Assembly: GCF_027596085.1 (NCBI RefSeq)
Contig: NC_072450.1
Location: 30,099,676-30,163,675 of the forward strand
DNA length: 64,000 nt
Reading direction: 5' to 3'
From: Anoplopoma fimbria
Taxonomy: Eukaryota > Chordata > Actinopteri > Perciformes > Anoplopomatidae
The number at the start of each line of letters is the position of its first letter. Position 1 is the first letter of the stretch. A program made the position numbers and the translations under genes. This document shows positions 19,605 to 30,663 of this stretch, piece by piece. The notes under the pieces were generated by a model. The model saw only the letters and a program-made list of their open reading frames with translations. It was not told the origin of the DNA and ran no database searches.

Positions 19605-21679
19605 CCCAGTAGGGTTCTGATCGCGTAGGGTCCATCTTCACCTTCACGACTGTTAATGACCTCCCAAGGCTCCATCAACTTGGAGGCGTTTGTGCCAATT
19701 AACAGATCCACGTCAGCGTTTATGTGTTGAATGTTTACATTGTCTAAATAATGCCATTTTCTCAGCTCCCTTTCACTGATTATGTTGGCTGTAGAGACGG
19801 GCATTTCTTTCTGGGTAAACACTTTGGGAAGTGGATAGAAGCTCTCACCAGACAATCCGGAAATCTCCAGACTGTCAACGATAGAACTTTCTATTGAGTT
19901 GTTATGGCCCAAGGTGCGGATATGAATTTTGAATTTGCGTCCTTCCATGTTCAACCTGTCGACAAGCTTCCTGGTGCAGAAAGTTCCTGTACTCCCTGGG
20001 TCCAGAAAAGCGTAGGTTTCAATAACCCTGTTTCCCTTTGCGCACTTCACCTTAACAGGCAAAATGGGAAGAATACCATTGCAGTGGCCAGCCCCTGTAA
20101 GACCACAAGCGGAGGATGTTGTGCGGCTCTCAGATGTTTTTGACCGCTCACTGTTCTTCTCATCCTTTGAAGAAACCCTTTCTTTCTCTTCAATGTGCAA
20201 AACACTGGGGTGCGTTCGGTTGCACTTTTTGCAAGTGATGCGCCTGTCGCAATTCCTGCTCAAGTGTCCTGTGCACAAACAACTGAAACACAGACCTTTC
20301 TCCTTTAGATAGTCCAGTTTCTCCCTGTGTGGTTTTCTTCCCAGTTTAAAACATTGATCTAAAACATGACCACCAGCAGCACAATACTGGCAGAAGACAG
20401 AAGTAGTTTTAGTGAAGGTGGTCACTTTGCCGAGAGCCTTTTCCCTCTGGTCACCATCTGGTCTGCTGCATCCGTCCTCATTCCTGTGAGTGTCTGCTTT
20501 ATATCCATCCTCAATGACCACCTGTGTTGCAAAGCTGTTTCTTCTCAGCTGTGGCGTCACCTGTATCTTGCTCACTTTTGTAGCTCCTTTGAGCACAGGT
20601 GAAGTGTCCTGTATATCACCAAAGACTGGATCTGAAATGATTCTGACCTGGCACTCAATGAACTTGACAAGGTCTGAGAATCGTGCCCTTCGACCAGTTT
20701 TCTCCAGTACGTCACATGCCTTTGCTCTCCACTTGTCTCTTAGTTTATACGGAAGCTTCTGACTAAGAATCTTCATGTTCGCTGGCATGTTAAGTTCCTC
20801 CAAATATTGAAGATCTTCCATAGCGTTGGAACACTCACGGAGGAAAAGCCCATAAGCTTTGAGCGCTTTGGTGTCTTCAGCTTTGATGCTTGTCCATCCT
20901 GTGACCTTTTCCATGTAGGCCGCTGTTATTTTGAACTCATTTCCAAAGTGCTCCTTTAGTAACCTTTTAGCGACAGCAAATCCTTTGTCTGCAGTCATGT
21001 GAAGGCAGCTGCGTACAATATCTCTAGGCTGCCCCCTAGTGAATTGTTCGAGATAGTACAAACAGTCTCCTTTACAGCCAGTCTTTGCTTCCACGCAGTG
21101 CTCAAATGCCCTCATAAATGTGTTGAACTGCAAAGGGTCTCCATCATAAGTTGGAATTTCTCTGCGCGGCAGCAGATGTGATGTTTGCATTTGAACAAGG
21201 AGAGCAGTTATGTCATTCTGTTGTTGCAGCAGATTGTAAAGACCTGCTGTCTGATTTTGGTCTTGCAGGGGTTGCTGCACTTGTTGGCCTAGAGTGGGTT
21301 GAAAGCTTTGACTGAATGTTGGCATTGATTGCAAGTGAGGCAGTTGAGAGCCATGACTGACAGTTGGCTGTGGTTGTGATGCAAAATGCATGGACAAAGA
21401 TGCTGAAACGATTGAAGTTTCAGCATTGCATTGTTGTGGTAAAGATTCACGCTGCTGTGCGGGTGGAGCCACATATATTGAGGCCTGTGGATTGAGAGAG
21501 GTGAGCTTAGATCTAGCCCCTTTTCTGAAGTAGGAAGCCATTCCATCAGATTGCCTTGAATGGATGCCGCTCCCCATCTGTAGCACTGCTAGCTTAGCAG
21601 AAGTGGCAGCTATCTCAGTGTCCAGCTCAAGCTTCTCCCTTTTTCTCCTCCAGAGAAGCTTTCTCCTCCTCCAAAGCAT
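19502..21679 (-). CDS. BEL/Pao Gag and protease
   Basis: A 725-codon frame. After a Gln-rich stretch (about residues 90-165) comes the Gag domain (IPTYDGDPLQFNTFMRAFEH and what follows to about 350). Cys-rich knuckles follow (CQYCAAGGHVLDQCF, GLCFSCLCTGHLSRNC, CKKCNRTHPSVLH), which should bind nucleic acid. The aspartic protease motif is FLDPGSTGTFC near 560, the DxGS form of BEL elements. The last ~30 residues after GWVINGPL are out-of-phase sequence. The first dozen codons (basic, WRRRK) are also out of phase with true Gag, which begins further upstream. Confidence 0.88.
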   Translation of the reverse strand: MLWRRRKLLWRRKREKLELDTEIAATSAKLAVLQMGSGIHSRQSDGMASYFRKGARSKLTSLNPQASIYVAPPAQQRESLPQQCNAETSIVSASLSMHFASQPQPTVSHGSQLPHLQSMPTFSQSFQPTLGQQVQQPLQDQNQTAGLYNLLQQQNDITALLVQMQTSHLLPRREIPTYDGDPLQFNTFMRAFEHCVEAKTGCKGDCLYYLEQFTRGQPRDIVRSCLHMTADKGFAVAKRLLKEHFGNEFKITAAYMEKVTGWTSIKAEDTKALKAYGLFLRECSNAMEDLQYLEELNMPANMKILSQKLPYKLRDKWRAKACDVLEKTGRRARFSDLVKFIECQVRIISDPVFGDIQDTSPVLKGATKVSKIQVTPQLRRNSFATQVVIEDGYKADTHRNEDGCSRPDGDQREKALGKVTTFTKTTSVFCQYCAAGGHVLDQCFKLGRKPHREKLDYLKEKGLCFSCLCTGHLSRNCDRRITCKKCNRTHPSVLHIEEKERVSSKDEKNSERSKTSESRTTSSACGLTGAGHCNGILPILPVKVKCAKGNRVIETYAFLDPGSTGTFCTRKLVDRLNMEGRKFKIHIRTLGHNNSIESSIVDSLEISGLSGESFYPLPKVFTQKEMPVSTANIISERELRKWHYLDNVNIQHINADVDLLIGTNASKLMEPWEVINSREGEDGPYAIRTLLGWVINGPLGEVTTVEVTTLHFVQIELPLTILKNC

Positions 21680-21996
21680 GTTTAGCCTTTAAAGCAGCAG
21701 CTCGGGCCAAGAGTGCGGCCTGTTCCGCCTCTGCCCTGCGTCTGGCTGATGAAGTGGAGAATCTGCTACTTGACGATCTGTTTGAGCCATGGTGCCTTGA
21801 CTGCACATTTGAAATGCTGTCTTGAGGTCCAATCTCATTTTCACTTTGGACAGTTTGAGATTGTTCAGTTTGACCCAGCAAATCATCATTAACCTCATCA
21901 TGTTAATTTACCCACACGTTTTTCAGTTACAGATTTTACCTCTGCACCCGCAAGCTCAGTCTCAAGGCCCAGTTGGCCTGTTCCCTCTTCAGCCAT
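21627..21996 (-). CDS. BEL/Pao Gag N-terminus, in other frames
   Basis: The likely natural start is the ATG at 21996-21994 (MAEEGTGQLGLETELAGAEV). This frame stops near 21900. The protein then continues in a second phase as an acidic segment and a long Ala/Glu-rich coiled coil (SSARRRAEAEQAALLARAAA), ending near 21640, where a further phase change joins the main Gag frame. The coiled-coil head is usual for fish BEL Gag. At least two indels lie within 370 bases, so this end is decayed more than the rest. Confidence 0.6.
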
Positions 21997-22444
21997 AATG
22001 ACGACAAAGTCAGTTGGCTTTATTAGTCCGCAAAATAGTTTGTGTTGCGCAAACAACTCGTCTCGACGAGAAAGTTATTTTTAGTCGGTTGCGAGTCTGC
22101 TACCAATGCATTGGGTTTACGCGAATGTGTGCACACAAATTACCATGGCCATTCATATCAGCGCTGATCCACACATACCCCAATCGAGCGTTGGCCGGCT
22201 TTGATGAATGATGTCCCGGTGAGATGATGCTGTCGCTGACCCGTAGCTCACTCCGGTAGCTCCAGCTCCGTTAGCGATCGGCAACTCCAAACACAGGGGC
22301 GGCTGGCCCATAGTGGGCGATAGTGCACCGCCCTCCCTCACATCCGTGGTTTCCAAAGAAGACGTTATCCACAATGTAACAAGTCGGTGTCCTCTTGGTG
22401 AACGTTCTCCAAATCGAAGCAGTTTTTCGACCTAAATGTATTGA

Positions 22445-22847
22445 CTAAGCCCTAAACTTAGTAGTACTGGTTGTTGATTCCGTTTATAGTTTCCGACGTG
22501 CGCCCAGCGCGCTCCAATTACCGCAAAAACGAAGACAGTTCAGTTTATTTTGCTGGTTTATTTTCCTTCCAATAATACACAGCCGCAATAATTCTAACTC
22601 AAAATACATGTAACAAAACAATAAACCCGAATTCCTCACTAAACTAAGATGCATTAACACACGGGGACACGGGCACACGGGCACAGTCGAAAAACTGTTT
22701 GCTTCCCCATCAACAACCACCTGTGATCAGGTTCAATCAGGTTAAATGCCTCACTCTGCTGACCCGAGGTCAACTGAACCACACAGCCCCCTAGTGGCAC
22801 GGGGTAAAATTACACAAAAATAAAGCACATTTAATATGGCTCCTACA
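22445..22847 (-). repeat. 5' LTR of the BEL/Pao element
   Basis: 403 bases, partner of 15574-15968, with an extra 'cacgggca' near 22672. The region between it and Gag (21997-22444) is the leader and shows no gene. Confidence 0.92.
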
Positions 22848-23300
22848 GTGCGACATTACCAGTGTTGGGCAAGATATTAAGGAAGTGAATTATATTGTAT
22901 GAAAAGAGATGCTTTATACTGTATGAAAAGTATTTCCTTTCGTGCATAAAATCCCTGCAGCATCTGAAGGTAGCAGATATCATGTAGAGGGCAGAGCCAT
23001 TACTTACGGCCTTTCAATGTGCTTACCTTCATTAAATTGCCTGAAAACAACACCAGGTTGCTATAATATAATAAATAAATATCGGATTGGTCGATTAAAT
23101 CAATATATTCTTCCTATTAGTATTGGAGAATTTAAAGCAAGACTGATGCACAGTCAAAACTGCCAAATTTCTAATCCTATTTTCTTGACTCCCATCTTGG
23201 AGAAGATCAAATGGGGCACTTGTTGTGGCATCCGGGGCTGTAACTAAGCAGCAAGAAGGAAAAAGTTAGGAGTGTGTAGCAGACAGACATGGCGCATAAA
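22848..23300. other. Unassigned
   Basis: A 101-codon plus-strand frame (22942-23247) is open but resembles nothing I know, and its composition is like the flanks. Not called as a gene. Confidence 0.2.
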
Positions 23301-23304
23301 CCAT

Positions 23305-23562
23305 AAGGTCGTGAGTGTAGAATGTGAAAGACCCTTCTGTCTTGGCTCTGCAGGAAGCAAAGATTAACTGGAAACTGATATCGCAGGGAAATGTGTCATC
23401 GTCCTGTTCAGCGTACCAGAGCTCAAAGACTTTCCACTTGTATAGGTTATGAGTTCTGGTTCCGGCTTTTTTGATTTCCACTATGTTGTTGCACAAGGAC
23501 AGGGGCCATGGCTTCCCTGACAAAAGAGACTTAAGGTCCGCAAACCATGTTTGATGGACCAC
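23305..23562 (-). pseudogene. DIRS-like tyrosine recombinase fragment
   Basis: Within a longer minus-strand frame, the stretch VVHQTWFADLKSLLSGKPW, then NNIVEIKKAGTRTHNLYKWK and VFELWYAEQDDD, resembles the N-terminal core-binding part of DIRS1-type tyrosine recombinases ('stxxlYxxkWxvFxxWC'). No catalytic Arg/His/Tyr part is present. Short and decayed; the family call is tentative. Confidence 0.35.
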
Positions 23563-23564
23563 CT

Positions 23565-23841
23565 GGGGCGACTGTGACTCAGCGGTTTGATCCCTGGCTC
23601 CGGCACTCCATGTCGATGTGTCCTTGGGCAAGACACTTAACCCCAAATTGCTCCTGCAGGCTGTTCCTGCGGTGTGTGAATGTGAATTAATCTTAACTAG
23701 TGTCCTGATGGGCAGGTGGTACCTTAGTAGCCCCTGCCATCAGTGTATGAATGGGTGTGAATGAGTAAATGATATGTAGTGTAAAAGCGCTTTGAGTGGT
23801 CGGAAGACTAGAAAAGCGCTATACAAGTACAGTTCATTTAC
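23565..23841 (+). mobile_element. tRNA-derived SINE
   Basis: The head resembles a tRNA with an intact-looking B box (ggtttgatccc) and a partly deleted A-box region. It is followed by the conserved body 'gtgtccttgggcaagacactt' and the tail 'aaaagcgctttgagtggtcg...gcgctatacaagtacag', ending at 'tccattta'-like sequence. I recognise it as an abundant SINE in spiny-rayed fish. The same tail occurs at 60815-61011. Confidence 0.8.
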
Positions 23842-24534
23842 TATTTCTTTCTCTTTATAGGATTCTAAGAACTGATAAAATTCCACCTGATCATTTTTAT
23901 ACATTGATTAATTAGATTAATCATTTAGATTAAGTTCAAGAGCCAGCAGAAAGTTGTGAGTGAGTGTAGGTTTCCACTTGACAGTGTCACTTGATTCAAG
24001 TAGGTAAAAGAGGTAATGAAAATGAATGCAACAGAATATTTAAATTACATTGTCCTTATCGTCAGGAGAAGTCTATTTTCAGGTAATCTGCACTGACTCA
24101 TTTAATCAGCTTTAAAGAAAAAACAACAGATTTAATGAGATGTTTCAAAGAATACAGAGGTAATCGGTCATCTGTGGAACAAATCCAAACAAATAACCAT
24201 CCATCTTTTGTTGTATGTGGGGAGAAAGCTGGCTGCATCAAATTGAAAACCAAAGCCACTGAAGCGAGACCCAGGTTTTTGTCAGATTGTCTTAGGCCAT
24301 ACAATCTGTGGTTCCTGTCAACTTTAATTCAAGTTTGTTGAAAAGCGCTTTGACCCTGTATCAGAGTGATAAAGAATTATAGAACAAATGTGTAACAAAA
24401 CTTGAAATATCCTGTGTATTACTGACCGAGAAGTTAGCTGTATGAATCCTTAAAGTTGTAAATCATCAGTCACAACATAGCATGGGATAGAATATATTAT
24501 ATATTTGTTCCTGTGGGTTAATGAATACATTAAT
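23842..24534. other. Intergenic, nothing recognised
   Basis: No gene or repeat family is recognised. Confidence 0.3.
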
Positions 24535-25046
24535 TTGAATAAAATAAAATAAAATAAAATGTATTTTGTCTAGCCCAAAATCACAAATTTGCCTCTTACC
24601 TACGGGAGATTACCAGAGTAGGGATCCTTCTCCCAGGATGGACAGAAATGCAATAGATGTCATGTGTACAGAATGAACTACATAACAGAGTTACAACTCA
24701 TTCAATGCATATGACATAAATAGTTAATACAATTAGAGTAGTGAGTTCTAAATTAGAGTTACAGAAAATTATGGAAAAATTAAGACATCTAATTATAACA
24801 GCAGCAATGGATATAGTAGAATAATAACAATGATAAGAGCAGTAATGGTATAGGGAATAGTAATAGTAATGTGACTAATAACAATAGTGGTAGTAGCAGT
24901 GGGTGTCAGCAGGGCCATAGCAGGAGGCACGACCACAGTCCAGATATAACTACGATTCATGGAAACCTATGAGGCGAGAAAGCACAAAAACTCTGGGGAA
25001 GATCAAAGTAAGTAATGTGCATAAATGGGACATTAATTCATAAAAC

Positions 25047-25051
<5 letters not shown>

Positions 25052-25083
<32 letters not shown>
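25052..25083. repeat. (GA)n microsatellite
   Basis: About 32 bases of GA repeat within the LINE 3' UTR. Confidence 0.93.
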
Positions 25084-25088
<5 letters not shown>

Positions 25089-25410
25089 AGGAGCTCAGTG
25101 TATCCGAGGTAGTTTTCCAGCAGTTTAGGCTTACAGCTGCATATCTAGGTGCTAGACTAAGGCAAGACTGAACCAGCCCTAACTATAAGCGCTATCAAAA
25201 AGGAAAGTCTTAAGCCTACTCTTAAAAGTGGTGAGTCCCCCTCAGACTGAAACTCTAAGTTTGTTCCACAGAAGAGGAGCTTGATAACTGAAGGCTCTGG
25301 CTCCCGTCTTACTTTTTGATCCTCTAGGAACAACAAGTGACCCTGAATTGAGGGAGATAAGACGGTGCCTGGCCAATTAGAGCTTTGTAGGTGAGAAGAA
25401 GAATTTAAAA

Positions 25411-25683
25411 TTATATTCTTGATTTAACAGGGAGCCAGTGCAGAGAAGCTAATACCGGAGTAATATGATCTCTTTTCTTAGTTTTTGTTAGTACACCTGC
25501 CACAGCATTCTGGATCAATTCGAGAGATTTAAGAGACTTATTAGAGCAGCCTGATATTAAGGAATTGCAGTAATCTAGTCTAGAAGTGAAAAATGCATGA
25601 AAATGTTTGCATCGTTTTGAGACAGGATTTGCCGGATTTTCAAAATGATACATAGGTGAAAAAAGGCAGAAGTTTAAGGACAT
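25411..25683 (-). pseudogene. LINE copy 1, post-RT region
   Basis: A 90-codon frame reads FFTSRLDYCNSLISGCSNKS, LKSLELIQNAVAGVLTKTKK and SLHWLPVKSRI, the conserved block after the RT in this LINE family (compare YCNSLLSGCSNRSLRSLQ in the copy at 49568-50347). The piece is truncated on both sides by frame changes, so it is not a working protein. Confidence 0.72.
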
Positions 25684-25932
25684 ATCCTGATCAAAGATAA
25701 CGCTGAGGTTCTTTACGGTAATGCTGGATACCAGGGCAATCTAGAGAAATTATATCATTAGATAACTGATTTTGGAGGTGTTCTGGGCCTAGTAGAATAA
25801 CTTCAGTTTTGTCTGAGTTTAACATCAAGAAATTGCAGGTCATCCAGGTTTTTATGTCCTTAAGACATGCATGAAGTTTAGCAAACTAGTTGGTTTCGTC
25901 TGGCTTGATATATTTAATTGGGTATCATCTGC

Positions 25933-26211
25933 CTAACAATGAAAGTTTATGAAGTGTTTTCTGATTATGTTCCCTAAAGGAAGCATATATAAGGTGAATC
26001 CAATTGGTCCAAGCACAGACCCTTCTGGAACTCCGTGACTGACTTTCGTTTTCATTGAGGTTTCATTGTTTAAATATACAAACGGATAGCAATCTGATAA
26101 ATATGACTTAAACCAGCTAAGTGCGGTTCCTTTAATGCCAATTAGATGCTCCAGTCTCTGTAATAAGATTTGATGGTCAATGGTATCAAATGCAGCACTA
26201 AGGTCTAACAA
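25933..26211 (-). pseudogene. LINE copy 1, reverse transcriptase core
   Basis: The 92-codon frame gives [20 protein letters not shown] (RT motif A), then [20 protein letters not shown] and KVSHGVPEGSVLGPIGFTLY (motif B, with the usual [10 protein letters not shown] degraded to PEGSVLGPIG). It ends before the YADD box, which is not intact in this copy: the sequence just after reads as a broken 'HCxADDTQL'. Dead. Confidence 0.78.
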
Positions 26212-26216
26212 GACAA

Positions 26217-26504
26217 TTACAGGGACAAGTCCTTTGTCTGATGCATTAGAAGGTAATTTGTCATTTTCACCTGTGCTGTTTCTGTGCTATGATGCACTCT
26301 AAATCCTGACTGAAAATCCTCAAATAAACTATTGTTAAGTAGAAAGTCACACAACTGATTTGGGAATGCTTTCTCAAGGATCTTAGAGAGGAACGGAAGG
26401 TTAGATATAGGTCTATAGTTAGCCAACACCTCTGGATCAAGAGTGGGTTTCTTAAGAAGAGGTTTAATTACAGCTACTTTGAAAGACTGTGGTACATAGC
26501 CCAT
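26217..26504 (-). pseudogene. LINE copy 1, N-terminal RT
   Basis: The 95-codon frame reads [40 protein letters not shown] and [20 protein letters not shown]: the 'YRPIS' fingers region at the start of LINE RT. It leads straight into 26211-25933 but in another phase. Part of the same dead ORF2. Confidence 0.78.
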
Positions 26505-28165
26505 TAGTAAAGACAGATTGAACTAAAGGAATTGCTAAAACTTCCTTAAGCAGCCTAGTCGGGATCGGGTCTAAGAGACAGGTAAAAGTTTTGGATGTAG
26601 AAATTGTTGAAGTCAATTAGTAAACGATGGGAGAAAAGCCATCTAAATATAATCGGGTTCTACAGCAGTTTGTAAGGTAACTCTATTTGAGGATAAATGA
26701 TAGTTGAGGACATGAAAATATTAATGTTGTCTCTAATAGTTAGAATCTTATCATTAAAGTAGTTCATGAAGTCACTACTACTGAGGTTTATAGGAATACA
26801 CGGCTCAACAGAGCTGTGACTCTCTGTCAGCCTGGCTACAGTGCCGAAGAGAAAATGAATGCTGAATCATAGGCTGCTCTGGCATTAGATGGCCTTCTTA
26901 AATATTTTAAGACTGTCTTGAACTTTCTTTCTTTTATTATCTGCTTTTTTAGAGGGGCAATAGAGTCTAGTGTCATTCGCAGTGAGCCTGTAGCACTATC
27001 GTCAAGATGCTCAATCTGGGACGGACTAAAGTTAGTATAGGAGTCCTTTGTTATATTACGTTATGGTATTGAACTAAATGCAGATGGATTCGCTCAAAAG
27101 TTATTAGGTAATGGTCTGATAAAAGAGGGTTCTGTGGAAAGACTAATTCATTTTCTATTTTAATAGCATATGCCAGAAGAAGGTCGAGGGTGTGGTTAAA
27201 ACAGGTTTCTGTACAATCTGACAGAAGCCAATTTAATCTAATAATGAAATAAACATAGTACTAAGGCTATCATTATCAACATCCACATGAATATTAAAAC
27301 CACCTACAATAATTACTTTATCTGTTTAAAGGAGTAAACTTGATAAGAACTTTGAAAATTCCAATAGGAATTCAGAATATGGACCTGGGGCGCGGTACAC
27401 TATAACAAATAGAATTGACTGTAATGCTTTCCAGGTCGGGTTTGAAAGATTAAGAACAAGCTTTCAAAAAAATTATAATTTAATTTAGGTTTAGGGTTGA
27501 TTAATAGGCTTGAGTCAAAGATGGCTGCTACTCCACCTCCTCGGCCTGTGCCTCGAGGAATGTGAGTATTAATATGACTTAATATGATATATTCTTAATG
27601 ACACAGCCAGGTTTCAGTAAAACAAAATAAATCAATATGATTATATGATATTAAATCATTTACTAGTACAGCGACAGAGATCTAAAAGATCTAGAGATTT
27701 AAGAGTCCACATTTAATTTTCCTATTTTGTTGCACTGTTGAGTTGGTGGTCTTAACTTTTATTAGGTTAATTTGTTGACCCCTCTTCTTTTACTTTTGAT
27801 ATAATTAATTGAAGTGGCAGTGGGGCAGACACAGTCTCTATAGGGTTTTGGGTGGGTAACTGGGTGGGTAACTGCTCTAATTGAAGCACAGAGAAGTGTG
27901 TTAGACTGCTACTCTGCTTCCTTGTCTGAACTCTGGGTTGTCATGGATTAGGTCCACTAATAAACTGGGTCAGATTTCTGGAGATCCGCTCCATCCAAAG
28001 TGGGAAGAATGCCGTCTCTCCTAATCAGACCAGGTTTTTCCCAAGAAAGTCTGCCAATTATCTACAAAGCCCACATTGTATGCTGGACACCACCTCAACA
28101 GCCAGCGGCAGAATGAAGACATGCGGCTATACATCTCATCATTGATCAGGTTGGGGATATATGTA

Positions 28166-28884
28166 TATCTTAATTTCTTATTTGTTCAAAGGCCTAGAGT
28201 AGTGATTTTTTGGCATGGGGAAACCCATACATATAACCAATATAAAGCTGTAAATGTTATTTATGAATATATGCTGAGAGCCATGGGGATCACTAAGCTC
28301 CTTTTTGTTGTTTTTGCCCATCTGTTATGTGTTTGTTCTAAAGATGCAGGTGACATATCACACCATCTGGCATTATTAGTTCCCAGCACTCTGGTAACAG
28401 CTTTTTTTCATATAACATTCACACATGTGGTACACACAATAAAAATAAATAAGACAAAAAGCAGTCAATTAAAAATATAAGTAGAAAGTTCAGCAAATGC
28501 AACATAGACAGTACAATAACAGGTACCTTAACATCCTTAAGCCTCCTTTCTTGAACACTCTCCATGACCTTTGGTGTGGTCAAGCCCACAGCCAGAACCA
28601 GATTGTATTACCTCCCTAAAAAAATTCCTGTAGAGCTAGACTGACACAAAGATAATCAATATACAAAGTTGCGCCTGCACTTGTAAATCTAAGCACTGAC
28701 CAGTTTTTTCTCCAGGTATTATCCACAACCTCAACTGGATGTTGAAAAATTGCCAATCTGGCTCCAGGTGCAGAAAAGGAGAAGGTATTAGAATTATATT
28801 TTTTGTTATACTAATTCTTCAAGGGAGGGTAGTCTCTTGCAAAGAGCATCATTTTTTTCAACCAGCTATCAGTTGCTCAAACCT
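28166..28884. other. Unassigned
   Basis: Open frames here are in AT-rich sequence, and the longest (to 28480 on the plus strand) begins inside the antisense of the LINE. No family is recognised. Confidence 0.25.
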
Positions 28885-29375
28885 TTGTGCTTTACCATGC
28901 ATCATGTTAAATGCGTAGTGATCATTGTATACTCCTTTACCGATTGGAAAACAAATTTGGCATCTCTGGCCTGGTTCCCACGTGGTTACCACATTACCTA
29001 TCCGAAAAAACACATTTGTTAGGCCATCAATGTGCTGGTACTGGAAGTATTCAAATTAGTCAGAATGCTGCAGCTAGAATCCTACTCAGAGCTATAACAT
29101 TTTACCACATTACATACATTTGAATTTCCCTTCCTTGGCTCCTAATCCATGTCAGATCAGATTTACAAAACTGCAAATGTGCAATCCCCTTCATACCCAT
29201 CTGATCTTCATAAACTTACTTCAATCAAGATTTTCTAATCTCAGAACAGAGGGCCGCTGTCTGCTCCGAGAGTTAAAAATAAGTCAAAAGGCCACAAGGC
29301 CTTCTTCTATAGTGTCCCCTTCCTTTGGAATAATCTCCCTTTGGACATCACACAGTCTGATTCTGTGGCGGGTTG
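28885..29375 (+). pseudogene. LINE C-terminal fragment (second jockey-group type)
   Basis: Across shifting frames the sequence gives GSIQISQNAAARILLRAITF, a segment where the 'HWLPVxxRIxFKI' block should be, LRTEGRCLLREL, and a 'SVPFLWNNLPLDITQSDSV' end. These are the post-RT landmarks of jockey-group LINEs. It differs from the copy 1 family, so it is another lineage. Many frame breaks. Confidence 0.5.
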
Positions 29376-29465
29376 GTCTCAGCCTTAATGTATAATATAA
29401 GCGTACTAACAATATTTAGGGCCAGAGCACTGACGTCAGTCCCCTATTGAAACTGTAATGTTTTT

Positions 29466-30076
29466 TTATTAGGGCCCGACCACCCATAACGCCGGGCGAG
29501 CGAAGGCCCTATCAAAACTGTCATGTTTCATCTTATTATTATTATTATTCTGCCAAATGAATTGGTCCTTTGGGGCTTTATCAAAATCAAAAACTCACCA
29601 AAGATGGTATTCATATCAGGACTATTAAAAAAAAAGATAATTTAGGGGATTGAGAATGAAATAATGGCTCTATAGCGTCCCCTAGAGTTGATATAAAGGC
29701 CACACTCCTCACCCTGTATGTTCTTAAAATTCAACAAAGTTCCATTGCTTACAAAAAAGTTAATGAGAAAGCTTTACTTTAGATGGAATGAGCGTTGATC
29801 TGTGGGATTCCCCATTAAACAACAAGCTGATAAAGCTCCACTGGACTTGCTCAAATCTGTCCCAAACTTGAGAACAATCTAAAGCTTGGTTATAAAAAGT
29901 TATGAAAGTCATGGCCAGAGGATGTCGACAAACCCATTTCCTGTCATAGCCACCTACTGGGGTGCGATGTACGATGGTCGCAGAGATTTTTGGCCGCGTC
30001 GGCCGGCATTCTGCCAGCACCCGATGTGCACAGAGCGCGAGGGCCCGCTCATCGCTGCTTGCAGCTTTAATTTTAT
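29466..30076 (-). repeat. Dispersed teleost repeat with 'agggcccg' termini
   Basis: One end reads 'ttattagggcccgaccacc...cgaaggccct', the other 'gagggcccgctcatcgctgcttgcagctttaat'. Both are ends I remember from a very abundant fish repeat, with a (TTATT)-type run and 'ctgccaaatgaattgg' just inside. A minus-strand frame (30254-29760) stays open for 164 codons across the right part, including KIKAASSDERALALCAH, which appears in many fish gene models because of this repeat. I know no function for it. Confidence 0.5.
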
Positions 30077-30663
30077 ATAACTTTTTGCTTACAGACAAGT
30101 TATATAAGACACTGCTAGTATTTGAGAATTTGTATGCCTCTAACTCAGATGACGTGGGTTTCTTTTTAACAGTTGCTTCACCCAGAACAAATACGCCATC
30201 ATACTTTCGGGGTGATTTAAATTGTCGTTTTATATGCAGCCTTAGAAGATGCATTCAATTCGGTACAAAATGCTGGAAGGTGTGAAGAGCTCATTGCACT
30301 TGGATACTTTAATTGCCCTTTGTGCCATTATCATGACTAACTTTAAATCATTTGTCTTATTTGACTTTCTATATTTTGACTTTGTTTTAAACCAATTGAA
30401 TCAATTGTTCCTTAATTCTGCATGTCAAAGATGAAGAGAAACAGAAATGATTATCAAATAATGTTTATATTATTGTTGTTTGTTTAATTCCTGCTTGCCA
30501 CTAAGCTAGTTACTATTGCTAGCTAAAGCAAATACAAGTATAACATCACAATCCTGTTTCATACAGCTTACAGTGTGTATCTTAAAGATCGGAACACACA
30601 TAGACATTTATGAAGTAGTCATGTGACCTGATACCACACCCACCACAGATAGTGAAAACGTAC
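30077..30663. other. Unassigned
   Basis: Minus-strand frame 30254-30077 (RQFKSPRKYDGVFVLGEATV, then YKFSNTSSVLYNLSVSKKLY) continues that of the repeat; whether this belongs to the repeat or to host sequence is unknown. The remainder shows nothing. Confidence 0.2.

Larger units (their letters stand above)
15574..22847 (-). mobile_element. BEL/Pao LTR retrotransposon, young, frameshifted
   Basis: About 7.3 kb on the minus strand. LTRs 15574-15968 and 22445-22847 are nearly identical apart from an 8-base duplication and about two substitutions, which points to recent insertion. Internally the order is Gag, zinc knuckles, protease, RT with YMDD, RNase H, integrase, and a BEL-type C-terminal domain (DUF5641-like). 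The coding region is split by at least three frame changes (near 21640, 19585 and 17390). A tacag repeat sits at the left edge (15569-15573) and overlaps the right edge (22844-22848), a possible 5-base target duplication if the LTR starts GGAGCC in the element sense. Confidence 0.92.
24535..28165 (-). mobile_element. Jockey-group LINE, nearly full-length but decayed (copy 1)
   Basis: On the minus strand, from 28165 down: an esterase-like ORF1 end (GFVDNWQTFLGKTW, then the 'DGIHPT' region as broken HSSHFGWSG near 27990), the ORF2 start (KCGLLN near 27710), endonuclease pieces (VIVYRAPGPYSEFLLEFSKF near 27380; DKVIIVGGFNIHVD near 27300), RT (26504-25933) and C-terminal region (25683-25411). Then a 3' UTR containing runs of AT-rich triplets and GA repeats, ending in an (AAAAT)n tail at 24536-24561 (plus-strand sense). 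Many stops and frameshifts. The same family gives copies at 13281, 45826 and 48582. Confidence 0.82.

Noticed and set aside
17533..20762. Several plus-strand frames opposite the BEL element
   Set aside because: They are antisense shadows of Gag and RT and have no recognisable domains.
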